Positions 29,921 through 39,801 of a DNA stretch of 42,152 nt are shown one piece after another. The stretch covers positions 1 through 42,152 of IMG/VR virus record IMGVR_UViG_3300005613_000139; one strand, 5' to 3'. The position numbers and the translations under genes are program-made. Positions within the stretch are counted from its first letter, which is position 1. Every line of letters starts with the position of its first letter. The DNA comes from a virus. Under the pieces are notes generated by a model. That model made no database searches, was not told the origin of the DNA, and saw only the letters and a program-made list of their open reading frames with translations.

Positions 29921-30377
29921 AAGATTTTGTAAAAATCTGATTACCTTTTTTTTATTTTTTTTTATTTTGTTAATTGATTATATCTATTTCAATTAAATAT
30001 AAAATATATTTGTCAGTTTTTATCTTTTCTTTTCCAAAACTTGCAAGGTACGCAAGCTTGTAAATCATCTCTTTTAAATATATCTCATATTATATAGTTA
30101 TATATTCTATATATTCTATTAAGAATTATATTGTTTATATTGTTTATTATTAACATAATATTTTGGTTATTAAGTAAATTGTGTTATTTATATATCTAAT
30201 TAAAAGAGTTAATTTATATATGCAATATGCTTAAGCTATTTAATTGATATACGAGTATTATATTGTTTTTTAAAAGGAATGCAAGTTTTTTTTAGAGTTT
30301 TTTTATTATATTAATATAATCTAGTTATAAACTAGTCACATACTACATATATAAATATATATAATATGCAAATTAAT
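29921..30377. other. AT-rich non-coding stretch
   Basis: No gene under code 25 on either strand. Long A/T runs, a TTGCAAGGTACGCAAGCTTG imperfect palindrome near 30045, and many TATATA steps. It separates the structured leader from the two small genes further right. Confidence 0.6.
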
Positions 30378-30641
30378 CTATAATCATTTTGTAAACTCTA
30401 TTCTATTATACATTTTAAATTTACTCATATAATCTTTTAAATTTACTCAATTATCTAGCTTTTTTTGTAAGATTATTAATTGTTTTTTTAATAACTCTAT
30501 ATTACAAGCTCAATAACTAAATGCTCATTTTTTGTTATATATATCATATACAATATAGCAACCAGCAGACCAACCATTATTATATTCAAAATCTATATTT
30601 ATTATTTTATTATTTTTGATACTTATTCATGTTAATATCAT
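30378..30641 (-). CDS. Hypothetical protein, 87 aa
   Basis: MILTGISIKNNKIINIDFEYNNG..., beta-rich N-half with GCYIVYDIYNKKGAFSYGACN, then a helix. Five TGA=Gly, ends GL at TAG. Shares an upstream leader (TATAATATAACTATAATAAA) with the next gene. Function unknown. Confidence 0.7.
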
Positions 30642-30672
30642 TTTTATTATAGTTATATTATAAAATATTATT

Positions 30673-30912
30673 CTATTTATTTATTTTATTTAAAAAACTG
30701 CTTTTTAATGTTTTTATACTATCATATAAAAAATTGTAATCTATTTTATTATAATTATTATATTTAATTTTATTACAATATTCAATATATAAATTTATAT
30801 ATTTTATATTTATAATATTATAATCTATTAAAATACAGTTTCATGCGTCTACTTCATGTATATCGCCGTTTATTGTATCTATATATAGTTTATCTTTTTT
30901 AGTGTATAACAT
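30673..30912 (-). CDS. Hypothetical protein, 79 aa
   Basis: MLYTKKDKLYIDTINGDIHEVDAG..., Asn/Ile/Tyr/Lys-rich, ends at TAG. The upstream leader duplicates that of the 87-aa gene. Function unknown. Confidence 0.6.
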
Positions 30913-30942
30913 TTTTATTATAGTTATATTATAAAATTTATT

Positions 30943-31010
30943 TTAGAAAAGCTTAAAATCTATTAAGGTTATATATGTTATATGGTTATAATGTTTTACG
31001 CTTTTCTAAG
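30943..31010. repeat. 10-bp inverted repeat (TTAGAAAAGC/GCTTTTCTAA)
   Basis: Perfect arms 30943-30952 and 31001-31010 around an A/T-rich 48-nt loop, upstream of the leftward small genes; possible leader hairpin. Confidence 0.6.
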
Positions 31011-31608
31011 TATCATTATAAGAAAATAAAATATATTGCAAACTTTTTTTTAACTTTTTTATTAAAAGACTATATATTAGCTTTAATTAGCTAAAAAGAA
31101 AATGTTTGTAAATAAATATTAATAAATATACATTATTGATATTTGTAGTTAGAAAAATATTATTGTTCTAATATTGTGTACGTAAGTTGGTTTACATTGT
31201 AAAGCAGGTTTATTTATGTTACTAATATTATATTATGTTAAGTGTTATTGTATATAACCCAGTATCAGAGCCAAATAATTTACTGTAAATAGTATTATGT
31301 TAAGTATTTACTATAAAGTATTTATTATAAACTATTTACGCTAGATTTGCGCGAGAATTATTCTTTTTAAAAAGTGGATTAATTTATTGTATACATTTTT
31401 TGAACATTATATAAGAGTGTAGGTATTGTAAAGCTAATGCTAAGATATAAGGGGGAGGGTATGTTCCCCTTGTAAATATTTGAGTGGGTAGTGGATATTA
31501 TATATATACTAACACTAGCACATTTCAAAAAAAATAATAAAACACTAGCACATTTCAAAAATAAAACAGAACACTAGCAAACAACATAAAAATAACATAA
31601 GTCAATAA
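31011..31608. other. Non-coding stretch with short repeats
   Basis: No supported gene. Holds AGTATTTAC/TATTTATTATAAAC-type tandem words (31290-31340), a hairpin AAGGGG/CCCCTT (31449-31471), and three ACACTAGCA words (about 31510-31580) just before the iterons. Candidate origin or control region. Confidence 0.5.
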
Positions 31609-31684
31609 GTGTCTTATTTCGTACACACCTTTAAACCTACTATAGGACTCAAAAAGCATTAAGGTGTCTTATTTCGTACACCCC
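31609..31684. repeat. Two external iterons
   Basis: GTGTCTTATTTCGTACAC at 31609 and 31664, same consensus as the four copies in the initiator gene 6.4 kb away. Possible second origin half or initiator-controlled promoter site. Confidence 0.7.
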
Positions 31685-32159
31685 CTCTCGCCGAAAAGCA
31701 TAGAAAATGGTAAAAAAGCATAGGCTGCAAAGCTCTATATATAGCCAACTTAAAAATAAGGGGGCTTAGTAATGGGACGTATGAGGGTGTATTAAAATGG
31801 ATACACTATATATATTATATATATTATATAAGAATATATTATAATAGAATATATGTTATAACATATTATGTTATTATATTAACATATACTCTTATATATT
31901 ATTATTTCTTAGTGTTTTTCGTGCGTCTCACTTCGTTCGCCGAGGAAATAATAATTTTCTATATAGAGGAAGGAACGTAGTGTATGACGTCTTATCTATT
32001 CTATTCTATAACCTATCCTGTGCTGTAAGCAAGCTAATGTTATTAGACAATCACTTCCAGCATATATAGCAAATGGCGCTTTTTTTTATTTCTCGTCTGT
32101 TTCACAGGTTCTAATATGGTGTTAAAATGCATTTTAAGGGGTGTTAGAGAAACGTTAGT
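31685..32159. other. Non-coding upstream region of the late arm
   Basis: No supported gene; only a 20-codon ORF at about 31706. Contains TATATA-rich palindromes (31800-31900), two TCGCCGA words (31686, 31935) and an eight-T run near 32074. Confidence 0.5.
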
Positions 32160-32188
32160 AGCTTTTTGGTATGAACATACCTAAAGCT
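32160..32188. promoter_or_regulatory. Long hairpin or operator before terL promoter
   Basis: Nested inverted repeats AGCTTT..GGTATG-AA-CATACC..AAAGCT, 66 bp upstream of the late promoter. As DNA a dyad operator, as RNA a stable hairpin. Confidence 0.5.
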
Positions 32189-32253
32189 ATATTAAGTTGC
32201 TTAGAGAGCAAATAAATAGTGGTTATGAGTGTGTTGGCTTAAACTGGGGATGG

Positions 32254-32281
32254 TTGACAAGGAGCTAATTTTTCATAGTAT
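32254..32281 (+). promoter_or_regulatory. Late promoter TTGACA-N16-TAGTAT
   Basis: TTGACAAGGAGCT with a 16-nt spacer and TAGTAT; predicted +1 about 32288, the A of the terL ATG. Same TTGACAAGGA start as 25846 and 15853. Confidence 0.65.
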
Positions 32282-32287
32282 AGATAT

Positions 32288-33792
32288 ATGAAGGAAATAG
32301 AAAACAAGTCTCAACAAGAAATTGAGATTTTATATAATAAGATATTAGAGAGAAAGAAAAACTATTGAATAATAGACTTCGTTCCGCACGAGAAGCAACA
32401 ACTTCTTATTGATGCTATAAGTAAGCTACATAATGTAGAGGGTAACTTATTACCAGTATATACTTGGTTATTGTTTCAATGAGGTAACTGAGCATGAAAG
32501 ACAGCTATAGCTTTATACATAGCTGTACTATTTGCGTTATGAAATTTAACTAAGGAATACAACCTACCATATATAGGAAGTAAGAAGAAAATATTTATAT
32601 GAACTGAATCGGGGGAGAACTTAAAAAACTCAATTATGCCCTATCTCACATGAGAGTTTAGTAATATACGTATTCCGCCAGAAGCTATTAAGAAGATAAA
32701 CCAAGATAACTGAATAGTAAAGAGAATAACTCTACATAATTGATGTATAATAAATTTCTTTACATACGACCAAGGGCGTAAGAGAATACAAGGTACGAAT
32801 GGTGACCTCTATCTATTAGATGAAGAACCAGTTGATACAGCTATATTCACAGAAGCTTTAGCTCGTACCAGAAATAAATGAGTACAGATGTTATTGTCGT
32901 TTACACCATTAAGTGGTTACACGGCGAGTTATGAATATTTCTATGAGCAAGAGAGTGAGAAGATAAGAGAGAGAAGTTATGTACAACTTGTCAACTCAAA
33001 TGATAATCATCATGCTGACCATACGTGGGCTGATTGATTAACTCCGCAAGAAAGGAAGATGAGGCTTGAATGACTATTTACACCACCAAGTGGACTAGTC
33101 TATCCCAACTTCAATAGAGACAAACACACTCTCCCTTACTTCGACCCGAAGGAATTGGGTAATGTACGTTTCTATGCAGGACTGGATTTCTGAGTTAGTC
33201 ATCCGATGGCTTTCACACCGATAGCTGTAGATGAGGATGAGAATTTATATATATTTGATTTAATATATGAATCTGAGCTTCTAATAAAAGACCTAGCTAA
33301 AAAAATAAGAGAGATGGAAGCTAAGTATTGAATTGAGTTTGAATATATAATAGCTGACTCCGCAGGTAAGAGAGAACGTACAGAATTAAAGAACTACTGA
33401 ATAGACACTGTCGCCGCAGATAAATGGAGCAAGGGTGAAAACTGAGACAGTAATAGAAGAGCTTGAATAATGAAAGTTAATCAACTTCTACATGATGGTA
33501 AAATATATATAGCTGACCATTTAAAAGAAGCTATAAAGGAATTTGAAAATCACCATTATAAAGACTGATGAAAAAAAGACTGACAAGTGGAGAAGATACA
33601 GGATGACTTCTTGCGAACGTTCCCTGTCTTTAACGAGATGGGGAACAAAAATTGGATAGTTTACGCTATTTCATATTTTCATATAGACCTCCTAAGTATG
33701 TGACTAAAAGAGAATTGGAATATGCTAAAAAATATAAAGAAAAGTACAATCCTAGAGCTAATAAACAGAGTGGAAGAAATAAGCCTTACTAA
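32288..33792 (+). CDS. terL: Terminase large subunit, frame interrupted at 33614-33654
   Basis: Packaging ATPase-nuclease. Walker A FQGGNGAGKT at ~63-72 (three Gly by TGA), Walker B YLLDEEP near 175. The nuclease has Asp1 in AGLDFGVSHP and Asp2 in IIADSAG. The third acidic motif is split: ...KIQDDFL is followed by a 41-nt insert, after which DSLRYFIFSYRPPKYV continues in a different frame to TAA 33790-33792. Joining 32288-33613 to 33655-33792 gives 487 aa with the family-typical DD-x-LD-x-LRY. Reading straight through gives an unrelated tail to TAA 33811 that lacks the third Asp. Confidence 0.92.
33614..33654 (+). other. 41-nt hairpin insert in terL, bypass-like
   Basis: Lies between TTG (33611-33613) and GAT (33655). 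It ends with a second TTG (33652-33654), so take-off and landing codons match. The insert holds a 12-bp hairpin, 33619-33646 (GTTCCCTGTCTT / GAGATGGGGAAC, three wobble pairs, loop TAAC), then AAAAA before the landing codon. 41 nt is not a multiple of three, and an in-gap TAA occurs in the downstream frame. It resembles the translational-bypass elements of T4 gene 60 and of some yeast mitochondria. Confidence 0.7.
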
Positions 33793-33915
33793 GCTTCAAT
33801 TAGTATATTAATTAACCAAGACACCGTAAGGGGTCATCCTGTAGAAAACACAAAAGTCAATTTGGTTTGGTTTAACCATATAAAAAAATAAACCATATTA
33901 ATTAAAACAACAACT

Positions 33916-35700
33916 ATGGCAAGAAAAAAACAACAGAGCCTTCATTATGTAGAGGAACGCTTATTAATATTGAAAGCTATTAAAGCTGAGGACTGACTAG
34001 ATAAGGAAGTGCCGAAGTATAGAAAGTTAGCTAAAGTTAAGAGACTTACTGATAAGAGCCAAGATAAATCAGACTATGCAACTAATGTAGGTTTTAGTGT
34101 TAAAACAACTAAAGATGCAGAATTACTTGCTTGAATGCAGGAATATAATTTCATACCCCTATCTGACGAAGCTAGAAAGAAAGTTGAGTTATTAAAAAGA
34201 ATATGGAAATATCATTGGATTACATCTAAAACAGATAAGAGGTTAAGTAGAGTTGTGCCAGAGAGTACAACAACTTGAACAGGTTGGATGTATGAAGGAC
34301 TTAAAACAATTAAGAGAGAAATTAATGAACCTACTAAAAATGATGATGGTAGTATAAGTTTTGAAAAAAAGGAAGTGCCTACATACGATTGAGTATGGTG
34401 TGAATTCATACCATTTGAAAACTTCTTTATTGACTGAACTGATATAGAAAATTCTAATGAAGCTATATGGGTGAAATTTTGGGATAGGCAAGAGTTCATA
34501 AATGAACACAGGCTTATGCCTTGATATAATACATCTAATATACCATTGGGTAAGGACTACACATATGTATGAAGTGATTGAGACCCAAAGAAATGACAAG
34601 ATGATGAAACAATAGTAACAGAAATTAGATATTATAATAAATCAAAAGACCAATTTATAGTGTTGGCGAATTGAAAAGAAGTTAAGAACTCAGCAATACC
34701 ATTTACACATAAAGAACTTCCTTTTATGCCTTTCTATGATTATCCAGTAGAGGATAGAATATGGGGTATGTGAGAATTTGAACTATTAGCAGAAGATATT
34801 ATATATAAGGATGCTATAAGAAGTTTAAGTATAGATGTTATAAAAGCTCAAATGTGAGTGGTGGCTGTAAATGATGATATAGATTTCGATGAGACTACAT
34901 GGGAATATTGACCATTCTCTTATATGAAGGTGAACGACATCTCAGGGATAAAACATTTCTCGCCGAACATATCAACTAATGCAATAGATAATGCAGAACA
35001 AAAAGTAGATAATGATATAATTAGTAAAACTGGTGTTGATTTCAAAAGTCAACTATTATCTCCTAATGAGACAGCAACTAGAACCGCAGCTAAGAGTCAG
35101 AGCAGTAAGAAACGTATAAACCTAAACTTAAAAATAAATGGTTACAACTTCTTTGAAAGACTTGCTCGTCTTAGACTTAGTAATATAAGACTATGGCATA
35201 GTAATAAAGATAAGGTGGAAATACCTGTTGAAGGTGGTAACATAAAAGAAGACTGAACATTTGAACCAATTAATGGTTGATATGGTTCACTAACTGTTAC
35301 ACCTGATATGATAACTGAAGAATATAACATAGTACCTATCACTGATTCAATATTATGAGCCACTGAAGAAAGAGAAAAGAATAAAGCTATTGAAGCTGTA
35401 CAACTTCTTTCTTGAATGGTATGAGCTGATTGAAAACCAGTGTTTGATTGAACTAAACTTTGAGAATTTCTAGCTGATAGACTACATATAGATTTTATAA
35501 AACTATCATGAAAAGAATGAGCTAGTAAAGACCCTTCTTCAATATTAGATGAAATTGATAAACAAGACAAGTGAATTAGTACATGAGCTAATGACCCATC
35601 AAGTCCAGATTTCATTCCACCAGAACAAAGAAGTGGAGCGAGTAAATGAGTAAGTTTATCATGACAACAAGTGGTAAGTGATTCAGATATACTTTCATAA
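33916..35700 (+). CDS. Portal protein
   Basis: 594 aa. The position after terL, the length and the layout fit a phage portal: a helical N-terminus, beta-rich wing with conserved Trp/Tyr-rich segments (WCEFIPFENFFIDG, VEDRIWGMGEFELLAEDIIYKDAIRSL), and a long C-terminal helix region (NIRLWHSNKDK, SSILDEIDKQDK). It forms the DNA channel in the capsid vertex. About 40 TGA=Gly. The 104 nt upstream have no gene, only a GGTTTA/TAAACC inverted repeat. Confidence 0.8.
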
Positions 35701-35713
35701 TAATGCAATAAAT

Positions 35714-36319
35714 ATGATTACAGAAGAGAGAAGAAAAGAAATATTAGAAACAGCTCCTTATTGATATAATAAGGATTGAAGTGTAAAGATGATGGCTAAG
35801 AGACAATGAGCCAATCCTAGATGAATGAGAAATAAGAACTGAAGAAAGAAAGGGAGTAAAAACTCCTCATCAATGCTTACAGAATGAACTGTTAATGCTG
35901 TTATGAGAATGATGGCACAATGAGCTTCAGAGATTAAGAATGATGTAAATAAGAAACAATGAATAAAGAAGTTTGTTCCTCTTAGTATGGCGGCGGCGTG
36001 TAGAGAGCTTTGAACTAACCAATCTGTGGTTATGTATCACATTAAAAAAGACCCAAGCCTAAGTAAAATGCTGACAGAATATAGAGAAAACAAACAAGAG
36101 CTAATGAAATTTGTCGCCGAGGATAATCTAAGTAGATGACTTAATTGAGAGCTTAACTTAGAAGACAAAGAGCTAGTAGACCTCTCACTTAAAGTATTAG
36201 AGAGAACTGATAAAGCATATAATCCTCGTATTGAAATTGAACAGACAAATAAGTCACTAAATTTCAACATACCTTTAGAAGAGCTTGAAAAGCAATTCAA
36301 AGAGCTAGTCAATATATAA
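35714..36319 (+). CDS. Terminase small subunit candidate
   Basis: 201 aa. Basic N-terminus (RNKNGRKKGSKNSSS), a helix-turn-helix-like middle (VPLSMAAACRELGTNQSVVMYHIKKDPSLSKML), and a C-terminal helix (ALKVLERTDKAYNPR-like SLKVLERTDKAYNPR), the pattern of phage small terminases. Placed after the portal, not before terL, which is unusual but known. Role in packaging-site recognition is inferred. Confidence 0.6.
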
Positions 36320-36329
36320 TAATAAACAT

Positions 36330-36566
36330 ATGGATAAAAACGAATATTTGGATTATTGTAAAATGATAGACAGTTATCAAAAGATAGACCTCACAAAAGA
36401 GGAAAAGAAAACCCTTGAGGCTTTTGATAATGATATAGCGAAAAAACTTATTAATGATACACTTACATCATTAACTAAGAAAATGTTAACATGAGAAATT
36501 AGTTCGGATTTTTTGAAAGGAGCTACTTTCTCTCTTAACAAATTTAGTAAGTATTTTAAAGACTAA
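36330..36566 (+). CDS. Hypothetical head-region protein, 78 aa
   Basis: MDKNEYLDYCKMIDSYQKIDLTKEEKK..., all helical; one TGA. Between the small terminase candidate and the scaffold-like gene. Function unknown. Confidence 0.7.
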
Positions 36567-36581
36567 TATTAGCGTTTAAAT

Positions 36582-37304
36582 ATGGAAAAAGATTGAGATA
36601 AATCTGTTGATACAGAAGTTTCAAACAAAGAAACTCAGGAGGCTAAAGCTAACCCTGAAAACAATATAGATTATGCAAAAGCCCATAAAGAAGCTCAAGA
36701 CGAGCTTAGTAAAAAAGGTGAAGCATTAATTGAGGCTAACCTGAAGCTTGCTGAAATAAATCCTAAGTCAATTCTTGACATGGATAGGAAGATGCAGAAT
36801 AAGGTGGTTAAGAAACTTTATTGATATGAAAATATCGAGGAGTTAAAGCTCATCCAGGGTGATGAATTCTACAAGGAGAGTTCTGACGAAGATGAGGACG
36901 ATGACGATAATAAGTTATCATCTCTTGAGAAGGAAGTGAAAATACTTAAATATCAAAGAGAAAAAGGTGCATTAGAATGAGCATTGGAAAAATTTAAAAC
37001 CGCACACCCTTGATTGGTTAAAGATGACACTGCTTTGGAAAAAATAAAAACAGAACTGGAATACATTTCAGAAAGTTTACCCGCAGAAGATAGAGTGAAG
37101 AGAGCTGCTAAAATAGCACTATGAAACACTATATCAGATACGGATGCTGCTTACCTTGCTATGCAAGATGTAAGTATGTGAGGTACTTCTTCTAGTCAAA
37201 AAACCGAAGAAAAAGCGAAAGAGAATGATGATGTAAATGATATATTTTCTTGAGTGCTGAAGGCTAAAAAACAAAAAGAAGAATACCTAAAGAAAATGAG
37301 ATAG
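36582..37304 (+). CDS. Scaffold-like protein
   Basis: 240 aa, very acidic and helical (DEDDDDNKLSSLEKEVKILKYQREKG in parts), no protease motif, just before the decoration and capsid genes: the classic place and composition of a capsid scaffold. The N-terminal half has a coiled coil with an EDEDDDD patch; ends KAKKQKEEYLKKMR at TAG. Confidence 0.65.
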
Positions 37305-37356
37305 GAAATATTTTCCTTTTCAATAAAAATATTTTAATAACTAAAAAATAACAAAA

Positions 37357-37761
37357 ATGGCTGGAAAATTAAGAAAAGTATGAGCTGTTATTGGTAGTGA
37401 AGGTAAAATTGGTTCTAACTCACTTGCTGTTGTAGGATGAGACCTAGTATCAATAAACGCTACTTGATTTGTAGCTAAGTCTACAATCGCTGCTACAACT
37501 CCTGTTATAGAATGAGTTGTACTTGGTGAAAAAACTTTTGCTTCAGATAATGAAACAGTTGCTCAAGCTACATTAGACTATGCTGTAAAATCAGACGAAA
37601 TGAGAGTTGAACTACCAACTGTAACTGATTTAACACAAGCACATATCAATGATAAATTTGATATAAATGCTTCACAACAAGTTGTATTAACAGCTGCTTG
37701 AACACAAGTTCAATTAGTTGAAATAGTTAGCACTAGAGTGGGTTCTTTCAAACTACTATAA
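37357..37761 (+). CDS. Head decoration-like protein
   Basis: 134 aa, beta-rich and low in charge (MAGKLRKVGAVIGSEGKIGSNSLAV...). It sits right before the major capsid gene, where decoration or head-stabilising proteins usually are. About half of its Gly codons are TGA. Family not certain. Confidence 0.55.
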
Positions 37762-37797
37762 TTCTTGAAAGATTTTTATATTATAATTAAATAAACA

Positions 37798-38859
37798 ATG
37801 GCAGTATTTACAAACACTGGTCTATTGACTACTTCAGAAGGTTTTAAACTTATAAGAAGTAATATAGAAAAGATTGTTGATGAATTAGACTTAGACCCAA
37901 CACTTGATGGTGTTGCTGAGGCACTATGATTCGTGAACACTCCTGTAACTAGACCAGACTGAAAAATTACATCACTTAAAGGTGTTCTTGACTTAGAAGA
38001 AATTAATGAACTAGATGAACTTCCTTTACTAAGTGATGAAGAATGACCTGAAAAAGGGTATGAATTAAAAAGGTTTGGTGGAAAATTTGCTTTCTCTAAA
38101 GCTGTAATGAAATGGTTAGATAAAGCTCAATCAGATTCTACTATACCTGGAGATGTTAAAATGGAAATAAGTAAAATGGCTAACCAATTTACAAGACTTT
38201 CAGCTAGAGCTAGAAAATCTAGAAACTTCTTAGCAACTAAATTGTTAACAGAAGGTTTCACTTCTTCTGCTGCTTTCTGACCTTGAAGTGCCACTCCTTA
38301 CGGACAACCATTATTCTCTGCTTCTCATCCAATAGGAACAACTGGTGCTACACAATCTAATTTAGAAACTGGTGCATTAACTCAAGTTAAACTTGAAGCT
38401 GCATTAACTAAATTAAGAAATATGAAAGATGGTAATGGAACTAAAGTTGGTTTCGCTGCTTCTTCATATACATTAATAGTTTCTCCAGCTGGTGAAGCAA
38501 ATGCTAGAAAAATCTTAAACGATGGTAGTAAATTTGCTGCTCAAGTTGATGACACAGCTGTTAATAACGATGTTACTCTTTCTATCTTCCAATGGGATGG
38601 TTTCAGAATTAATTTAATGGTATTACCAACTTTAGGACAACCTTCTAAATCTGGTACTGTATGAACTGATACAATGTGGTTCGTATTAAATCATGAACTT
38701 GCTGCTGAATTAGAAGCATTTAGATTTATACCATTATATGAAGCTGAAATAGATTCATATAGAGATGATAGTTCAAAAGTAAGTTACATCGATATAGATG
38801 CTTCATTTACTGTTGACCACTACAATCCGGAATGTATCGTTGGGTCTTTGGGAGTCTAG
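37798..38859 (+). CDS. Major capsid protein
   Basis: 353 aa. It resembles the Mu gpT/HK97-type coat: an N-terminal helix, ARARKSRNFLATKLLTEGF, the YGQPLFSASHPIGTTG loop, LVSPAGEANARKIL-like strand (LIVSPAGEANARKIL), and a C-terminal beta segment. Only six of ~30 Gly codons are TGA, far fewer than in terL, portal or tail genes, with GGT preferred. The last eight codons (IVGSLGV-stop) use GGG, TTG, GGA and TAG and are duplicated at the end of the following HNH gene. Confidence 0.85.
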
Positions 38860-38885
38860 TTTAAGCCATTTCTAACTAAATAATT

Positions 38886-39449
38886 ATGCCAAAAAGATTA
38901 AAAGTAGACCAGTGAGATAGGTTTTGAAAATTAACTATTATTAGAGAATTAGATAAACATATCTATCCTAGTTGAAAAACTAGAAGAATTTTTAAATGTA
39001 TATGTGATTGTTGAACTTTTAAGGAAACAACATTAAATCATTTAAGAAGCTGAGCTACTAAATCTTGTGGCTGTATACATACAGATTATTTAAAAATTAG
39101 AGTCGGCGAACAACATCCTAATTACAAATGATGAATGGAATTAAAATCTAAAATCAGAAGTAGTGATTTATATAAAAAATGGAGAAGTGAATGTTATGAA
39201 AGAGATAATTATACTTGTCAAATAAGTTGACAAAAGTGATGAGATTTAGTAGTACATCATTTAAATCCGTTTGCATTATTGGTAGATGAATATTGAGAAG
39301 ATAATTTAGTTTTATTTGATTTAAATAATTGAATAACTATAACTAAAGAATTACATAATCAATTTCATAAACAATACTGACAGACATGATTTACTAAAGA
39401 AGATTTTTTAGAATTTAAAGAAGTTATCGTTGGTTCACTAGGTGTATAA
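38886..39449 (+). CDS. HNH homing endonuclease inserted behind the capsid gene
   Basis: 187 aa. N-terminal zinc module (FKCICDCG...SCGCIH), then HNH domain: ERDNYTCQISGQKGGD, VHHLNPF, ELHNQFHKQYG. The C-terminus is IVGSLGV-stop, which copies the end of the capsid protein with synonymous codons. About 20 TGA=Gly. A free-standing mobile nuclease, apparently inserted in the capsid gene 3' end. Confidence 0.9.
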
Positions 39450-39483
39450 TCAATTTCTAACGGAATTAATTAGTATATCGGGC

Positions 39484-39502
39484 GAGGGAGCTAGTCTTCC
39501 TC
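39484..39502 (+). terminator. Possible terminator hairpin after HNH gene
   Basis: GAGG-G-AG/CT-T-CCTC hairpin followed by CTCCTAAATTT; weak U-tract, so termination may be partial. Confidence 0.35.
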
Positions 39503-39530
39503 TCCTAAATTTATTAATTAATATTAGTAT

Positions 39531-39797
39531 ATGAGTTATCAAAAACAACTAATTAAACAAGCTCTAATGAATGTTAGGAAAACTAATGATTCGGCGAGAA
39601 TAGAAGAGGCTAAGAAAGCTATATGAAATAGTAATCTTAGGGAAGTTAAGGGAATTTGAGAAGCTACATTAGCTAAGCTTAATGAATTCTGAATAAAGAC
39701 AAAAGAACAACTAAAGAGTTTATGAGAAGATGGACTTAAAGAGGTTAAACTCAATCCACTTTCTTTTAAGAGTGTTATTAATTTTTTAAGACAATAA
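39531..39797 (+). CDS. Helix-hairpin-helix protein, 88 aa
   Basis: The core REVKGIGEATLAKLNEFGIKT is a canonical HhH (GIG then a hydrophobic helix), followed by KEQLKSLGEDG. HhH proteins bind DNA non-specifically. Placed between capsid and tail fibre genes, it may be a virion-packaged DNA-binding or connector-associated protein; inference. Confidence 0.75.
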
Positions 39798-39801
39798 TAA
39801 T

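Noticed and set aside
31706-31768. 20-codon ORF (MVKKHRLQ...)
   Set aside because: Too short, no A/T leader, in a repeat-rich control region.
33792-33811. Read-through C-terminus of terL to TAA 33811
   Set aside because: The read-through tail lacks the third nuclease aspartate and looks nothing like the family.
34924-35256. 110-aa standard-code ORF in the portal region
   Set aside because: It is simply an in-frame stretch of the portal gene between two TGA glycines.
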